From UKL13-3 sp044353855 (GTDB taxonomy: Bacteria; Bacteroidota; Bacteroidia; UKL13-3), in contig JBILBF010000001.1 of NCBI GenBank assembly GCA_044353855.1, positions 434,001 through 498,000 on the forward strand: a DNA stretch of 64,000 nt. The letters are read 5' to 3'. Below the pieces are notes generated by a model, which saw nothing but the letters and a program-made list of their open reading frames with translations, searched no databases and had not been told where the DNA came from. Shown piece after piece: positions 60,296 through 64,000 of this stretch. Every line of letters begins with the position of its first letter. The stretch's first letter is position 1. A program made the position numbers and the translations under genes.

Positions 60296-60658
60296 ATGAA
60301 TTGGTTTATTGCTAAGTTGGTTTTTGCTATTCATCACCATCCAAATCCTATTTCAATACAATTTGACGAACAATTTCGGCTTGTTTTAGCTAAAGATACA
60401 TTAGAAGCTGTATTAAAATCACGGATGCTTGGCATTAAAGAAGAGCATTCTTTTACCAATGAAAATGCGATAGAAGTAAGTTGGGATTTTATAGATGTTA
60501 TAGACTTAAGTTTAATAGAATCATTTACCGATGGCATGGAGTTAAATGCTCGAATATTTGAACAGGATTCTAACGATTTATATATTGATTATGTAAAACA
60601 CCGCGGGCAGGCACTAATCAATGATATTGAAAAATCTTCCCTGCAAGTTGTTGTATAA
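60296..60658 (+). CDS. DUF4288 protein
   Basis: 120 residues from the ATG at 60296. It begins MNWFIAKLVFAIHHHPNPISIQFDEQFRLVLAKDTLEAVLKSRMLGIKEE, the DUF4288 pattern, with a short His cluster. No membrane segment is convincing. It is 20 nt after the LiaF-like gene and its stop overlaps the kinase ATG (TAATG), so it is translationally coupled to the kinase. A role in the two-component circuit is an inference from that position. Confidence 0.87.
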   Translation: MNWFIAKLVFAIHHHPNPISIQFDEQFRLVLAKDTLEAVLKSRMLGIKEEHSFTNENAIEVSWDFIDVIDLSLIESFTDGMELNARIFEQDSNDLYIDYVKHRGQALINDIEKSSLQVVV

Positions 60659-61692
60659 TGTTTAACGATTTCACTTTTCGGAAAGCACTTTTATTCTTCA
60701 TCGTTTGGTGGATAGTATGGTCTTGTATTGAGTGGTATATTATAACCTATTATGGAATAAATTGGAAATTCGCACTCGCTGATTCGATTATTAATAACGG
60801 ACTTTTGGCCTTCACCTTCATAGCCGTTTTTAATTCCATAAAATTTTACAGACCCACACGCGGAAACTTGCTTTATGTTAGAATTTGGACATTACTACAT
60901 GCCTTATTTATTACAGCTATAAATGGTTGGTTCATTTCTCATTTAACACAATTTAATTCTGAATATGTAACATTTTTGAATGCTGCCTGGCCTATTCGGT
61001 ATGTATTTAATGTAATTATGATTGGTATCTCTTCAGCTACCATAATTATGTATTTTTATATACACGATGAGCAAGAAAAAGAGCAACGAAAAGATGATGC
61101 CGAAAAATTAGCTAAAGAAAATGAGCTGGTAAAATTAAGACAACAATTACAACCTCATTTTTTATTTAACAGCTTAAATTCTATCAGTGCATTGGCGGGC
61201 AATCAGCCTGAACAAGCAAGGAAAATGATTCAACAATTATCTGATTTTTTGAGAGGCACAATGCGCAAAGACGAACAACAATTAGTTACTCTTGCAGAAG
61301 AATTACAACATTTACAATTGTATTTAGATATTGAAAAAGTGAGGTTCGGCCATAGATTAGCTACCCATATTGATTCTGTTGAAGAGTTGCAAAAATTAGT
61401 TTTACCTTCACTTTTGTTGCAACCAATTGTAGAAAATGCCATTAAGTTTGGCTTGTATGATACAACTGAAAAGGTGCTGATAGAAGTAACAACTGCCCTT
61501 CAAAATAAAGAGTTAATAATTAGTGTAAAAAACCCTTTTGATGCCGCTACGGCCGTTCCTCGTAAAGGAACTGGTTTTGGGTTAAGCTCGGTTAATAGGA
61601 GGTTGTATTTGTTATACGGCCGAACCGATTTGCTAAAAACGCATTCAGAAAACGCTCATTTTATAACCACTATTAATATCCCACAAGCATGA
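60658..61692 (+). CDS. LytS/YesM-type sensor histidine kinase
   Basis: 344 residues. Four membrane helices in the first 130 residues form a simple sensor without an extracellular domain. A coiled coil (about 138-160) leads to the His_kinase phosphoacceptor segment LRQQLQPHFLFNSLNSI with His167. The ATP-binding part has the N-box PIVENAIKFGL and GTGFGLSSVNRRL. It phosphorylates the coupled LytTR regulator. It starts by TAATG overlap with DUF4288 and overlaps the regulator by four bases. Confidence 0.94.
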   Translation: MFNDFTFRKALLFFIVWWIVWSCIEWYIITYYGINWKFALADSIINNGLLAFTFIAVFNSIKFYRPTRGNLLYVRIWTLLHALFITAINGWFISHLTQFNSEYVTFLNAAWPIRYVFNVIMIGISSATIIMYFYIHDEQEKEQRKDDAEKLAKENELVKLRQQLQPHFLFNSLNSISALAGNQPEQARKMIQQLSDFLRGTMRKDEQQLVTLAEELQHLQLYLDIEKVRFGHRLATHIDSVEELQKLVLPSLLLQPIVENAIKFGLYDTTEKVLIEVTTALQNKELIISVKNPFDAATAVPRKGTGFGLSSVNRRLYLLYGRTDLLKTHSENAHFITTINIPQA

Positions 61693-62411
61693 TTAAAGTA
61701 GTACTTATTGATGATGAACCATTAGCTTGTGCTATTGTAGCCGAGTATTTACAAAGTTATTCCAATATTGAAGTTGTTGCTTCTTGTAGCGATGGATTTG
61801 AAGGAATGAAAGCGATTTCACAATTTCAACCTGATTTGATTTTTTTAGATGTGCAAATGCCTAAAATAAATGGTTTTGAAATGTTGGAGTTATTAGAAAA
61901 TCCTCCCGCTGTAATTTTTGCAACTGCATTTGACGAGTTTGCCATGCGTGCTTTTGAAGCTCACGCAATTGACTATTTGTTAAAACCATTTAGCAAAGAG
62001 CGTTTTGATAAAGCTATTGAGAAATGGATTAAACAACTCGCCATTCCTCAAAACACACAAGCACTATTAGATAGTATTGCCTCTCAACAAGAAGAACAAC
62101 ATCGGGTTATCGTAAAAACAGGTTCGAGTATTCGTATTGTTCCAATACTTGATGTGATTTACTTTGAAGCGTATGATGATTATGTTAAAATTCATACTAA
62201 GGATGGTTATTTCCTAAAAAAGAAAACCATGCAATATTTTGAAAACACCCTGGATTCAAAACAATTTGTTAGGGTTCACCGGTCTTTTATTGTTCAAGTA
62301 TCTGAAATAACCAAAATTGATTCAGCTGAAGAAGCCTTACTTAAAAATGGAAAAAGAATACCGCTGAGCAGAACAGGTTATGGTAAATTGAAATTGGTTT
62401 TGGGACTTTAA
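61689..62411 (+). CDS. LytTR-family response regulator
   Basis: 240 residues. Receiver domain at 1-120 with acidic pair Asp8/Asp9, phosphoacceptor Asp54 (DLIFLDVQMP) and Lys99 (YLLKPF). LytTR DNA-binding domain at about 135-240: VIYFEAYDDYVKIHTKDGYFLKKKTMQYFEN, then FVRVHRSFIVQVSEI. It starts with an ATGA overlap and completes the operon. Targets are unknown; a DNA site cannot be named. The stop is adjacent to the stop of the converging gene at 62412. Confidence 0.95.
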   Translation: MIKVVLIDDEPLACAIVAEYLQSYSNIEVVASCSDGFEGMKAISQFQPDLIFLDVQMPKINGFEMLELLENPPAVIFATAFDEFAMRAFEAHAIDYLLKPFSKERFDKAIEKWIKQLAIPQNTQALLDSIASQQEEQHRVIVKTGSSIRIVPILDVIYFEAYDDYVKIHTKDGYFLKKKTMQYFENTLDSKQFVRVHRSFIVQVSEITKIDSAEEALLKNGKRIPLSRTGYGKLKLVLGL

Positions 62412-63392
62412 CTAGCGCAAATTATAATATATTGATAGCCCAATTAAGGCAACGATTAAAAGCTCCTTGATTATCCTTCTTTCAGTTGAGATAAAGAAAT
62501 AAGCCATGACTATGCTCAGTGGAATGCTCAAGTAAAATAATGCATATAAAAAGTTTGTGTTCTCTATTACTAATCCTAATGCTCCAAAAAAGAATAAAAG
62601 GGCTACACTTTTTAAAATCCTACGTGTTTTTACTTTATTCCTAAAAAAATTTAGTTGTAAATTGAAGGTCGAAATAAAAACAATTGGAAAAATAATAATC
62701 ACTGGAAAAAGTAAATCATACCCGCCAAAATTAGAAGTAAGCAATGTTCGTTGAAAACTTTGCTGTGTAAATTGAATAACCATTGTAAGTTCATTATTTA
62801 AATAAAATACAACAGCGGCAAAATACAATGGGATAGCAATTCCAATAATGGACAATGCCAAATATCTAAAATTAAATGAAGTGAAAATAACCACACTAAT
62901 AAGGATAAAAGGTAAAAAAACGGCTACATCATAATTAAACAAGAGAGCTACACCCAAATACATTCCAGCATCTAATACAATTAACAATGGATTTGGCGAT
63001 TCATACAAAAAACATAACCGCTGAAACATTAAAACAATAAAGGTATTAGAAATAAGCTGTGGGGTAAGTTCTGCTTGCTGAGGATATATGCTATTGAGTA
63101 AAATAAAAAACAAGCCAGGCAAAAAAGTATCCTTGTGTAAAATACTATGTTGTACTACTATATAGTTTAAAAATATGCCTTGAAAAATTATTAAAAGGGA
63201 GGCAATTAAATAACTTAAAAAAAGAGGATTGGGAAGCGATCGGATATAAGTGAAAGCCGTATTTGCAAGAGGTGCAGTTTGAATAAATTCATATTGGTGC
63301 GGATACAAAAAAACAGGCAATTTTAATAAAACAGCTATTAGTACCAAGATCAATGCAGCAAAGGCGTTGTTTTGTCGAAATAAGTTTAGCAA
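62412..63392 (-). CDS. DUF6427-like polytopic membrane protein
   Basis: 326 residues with about ten membrane helices and no cytosolic domain. It starts MLNLFRQNNAFAALILVLIAVLLKLPVFLYPHQ, and carries an internal FFILLNSIYPQQAELTPQLISNTFIVLMFQRLCFLYE pattern, which recalls the DUF6427 family of Bacteroidota. No transport or catalytic motif is visible. It is followed by a partial gene on the same strand 12 nt upstream, so it belongs to a larger leftward transcript extending beyond the window. Confidence 0.75.
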   Translation of the reverse strand: MLNLFRQNNAFAALILVLIAVLLKLPVFLYPHQYEFIQTAPLANTAFTYIRSLPNPLFLSYLIASLLIIFQGIFLNYIVVQHSILHKDTFLPGLFFILLNSIYPQQAELTPQLISNTFIVLMFQRLCFLYESPNPLLIVLDAGMYLGVALLFNYDVAVFLPFILISVVIFTSFNFRYLALSIIGIAIPLYFAAVVFYLNNELTMVIQFTQQSFQRTLLTSNFGGYDLLFPVIIIFPIVFISTFNLQLNFFRNKVKTRRILKSVALLFFFGALGLVIENTNFLYALFYLSIPLSIVMAYFFISTERRIIKELLIVALIGLSIYYNLR

Positions 63393-63404
63393 ATCTTAGT
63401 GGGT

Positions 63405-64000
63405 TTAATAAGTGAGTTTCATTAATGTAAAGCGTCTATCTTTTAACGTACAAATTAAGCTTGTATTTGCATTAATTTGTTTTGATTCCAATGGCATTAA
63501 TTGTACATAATAGCTAAGAGCCTTAATCAGTATTTTTGTTTCTATTAACCCTAATGGATTGATACTGCTAATCATAATATCTCCGTCATTATTTGAATTT
63601 GAATTATAAATAAAGGAAAGTTTATTGTTTGTGTTGAGCAATACAAATGAAGAATAATATCCTGCATCATTCATGCTTGATTGTGTTTTTTTGATGACTT
63701 CATTAAATTGAGTTTTTCCCTCATTGTTTTTTGATATTACGATAATCTCATCGTGATGATACGTTATTTTTGAAGCTGTTTGCGGAAATCCATTGGCGTA
63801 ATAGGTATACGTTTGCCGCGTTTCATAATATTTTTCGGTAATAATTGAAATGCCACCATCGCTTCTAGGAATTAATTTACGGATATACAAATCAGTAATG
63901 TTTGGTCCTGTTTCATTTAACATACTCGTTATCAATTTTGTAATAAAAGATTTGTTTAATGGTTCATAAAAAGAATATTGAATCAAGGTTGATGGTATAT
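63405..64000 (-). CDS. Hypothetical protein (5' part outside window)
   Basis: The minus-strand frame is open to base 64000, so the N-terminus is missing. Visible residues include ETGPNITDLYIRKLIPRSDGGISIITEKYYETRQTYTYYANGFPQ, a repeated-strand pattern, and end in SLICTLKDRRFTLMKLTY. The beta-rich content with a short C-terminal strand suggests a WD/kelch-like or six-bladed propeller remnant, but I cannot assign a family. It lies 12 nt upstream of the DUF6427-like gene and is probably in the same operon. Confidence 0.7.
   Translation of the reverse strand, partial: IPSTLIQYSFYEPLNKSFITKLITSMLNETGPNITDLYIRKLIPRSDGGISIITEKYYETRQTYTYYANGFPQTASKITYHHDEIIVISKNNEGKTQFNEVIKKTQSSMNDAGYYSSFVLLNTNNKLSFIYNSNSNNDGDIMISSINPLGLIETKILIKALSYYVQLMPLESKQINANTSLICTLKDRRFTLMKLTY

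Noticed and set aside
1..64000. tRNA, rRNA, CRISPR array, transposase or integrase genes
   Set aside because: I read all intergenic regions and found no cloverleaf-like sequence, spaced repeats or mobile-element enzyme. Small RNAs with no obvious signature could be missed.

Overview
The window looks like chromosomal DNA of a Bacteroidota bacterium; I cannot place it below phylum with confidence. Support: AT-rich DNA with few Shine-Dalgarno sequences; Bacteroidota-type promoter elements (-7 TAnnTTTG); lipoproteins with SCKK-type lipoboxes; type IX secretion (T9SS) C-terminal sorting domains on two proteins; a TonB receptor with a carboxypeptidase-like N-terminal domain; families largely confined to the phylum (DUF4292, DUF4286, DUF4288, DUF6922); and a menaquinone pathway.

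Layout. 0-9.3 kb: cyclophilin end, a lipoprotein, urocanate hydratase, an exported DsbA/FrnE-like oxidoreductase, a candidate metal-uptake trio (His-rich peptide, TonB receptor, lipoprotein), rsmI, gcvH and two uncharacterised genes. 9.6-13.6 kb is an accessory patch: a DUF6922/AbiEii toxin-antitoxin pair, two lipoproteins, an M43 metalloprotease interrupted by one in-frame TGA, and an XRE regulator. About 3.1 kb of it lies between two 43-bp direct repeats of the 3' end of the flavin reductase gene. 13.6-26.9 kb: flavin reductase, meaB, polysaccharide deacetylase plus glycosyltransferase, a TolC/MacA-type pair without its ABC permease, gpsA, a carboxymuconolactone decarboxylase, polA, an MscS channel and a TatD nuclease.

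27.0-33.2 kb is the most distinctive region. A leftward TetR-ABC-HlyD-TolC operon diverges from a bicarbonate-transporter (SbtA)-family permease across one perfect 16-5-16 bp palindrome. That palindrome itself contains -33 and -7 promoter elements for both directions. The ABC ATPase domain is degenerate at the signature, Walker B and H-loop positions.

33.2-45.1 kb is a long leftward block: metH (pterin, B12 and activation domains only), menC, menA, an EnvC-like activator, a DUF4292 lipoprotein, a TPR protein, a sugar nucleotidyltransferase, dUTPase and a polysaccharide flippase. 45.2-59.2 kb: a TPR lipid/envelope-type protein, DUF4286, an NTF2-like secreted protein, menF with a hotdog thioesterase, a histidine phosphatase, a 2100-residue T9SS beta-propeller/Ig protein and an S9A prolyl oligopeptidase lipoprotein. 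59.4-62.4 kb is an operon of LiaF-like membrane protein, DUF4288, LytS-type kinase and LytTR regulator, which resembles an envelope-stress circuit. A DUF6427-like membrane protein and a truncated gene end the window.

The menaquinone genes (menC, menA, menF, a probable DHNA-CoA thioesterase) are scattered over 13 kb and menB, menD and menE are not here. No rRNA, tRNA, CRISPR array, transposase or integrase was recognised.
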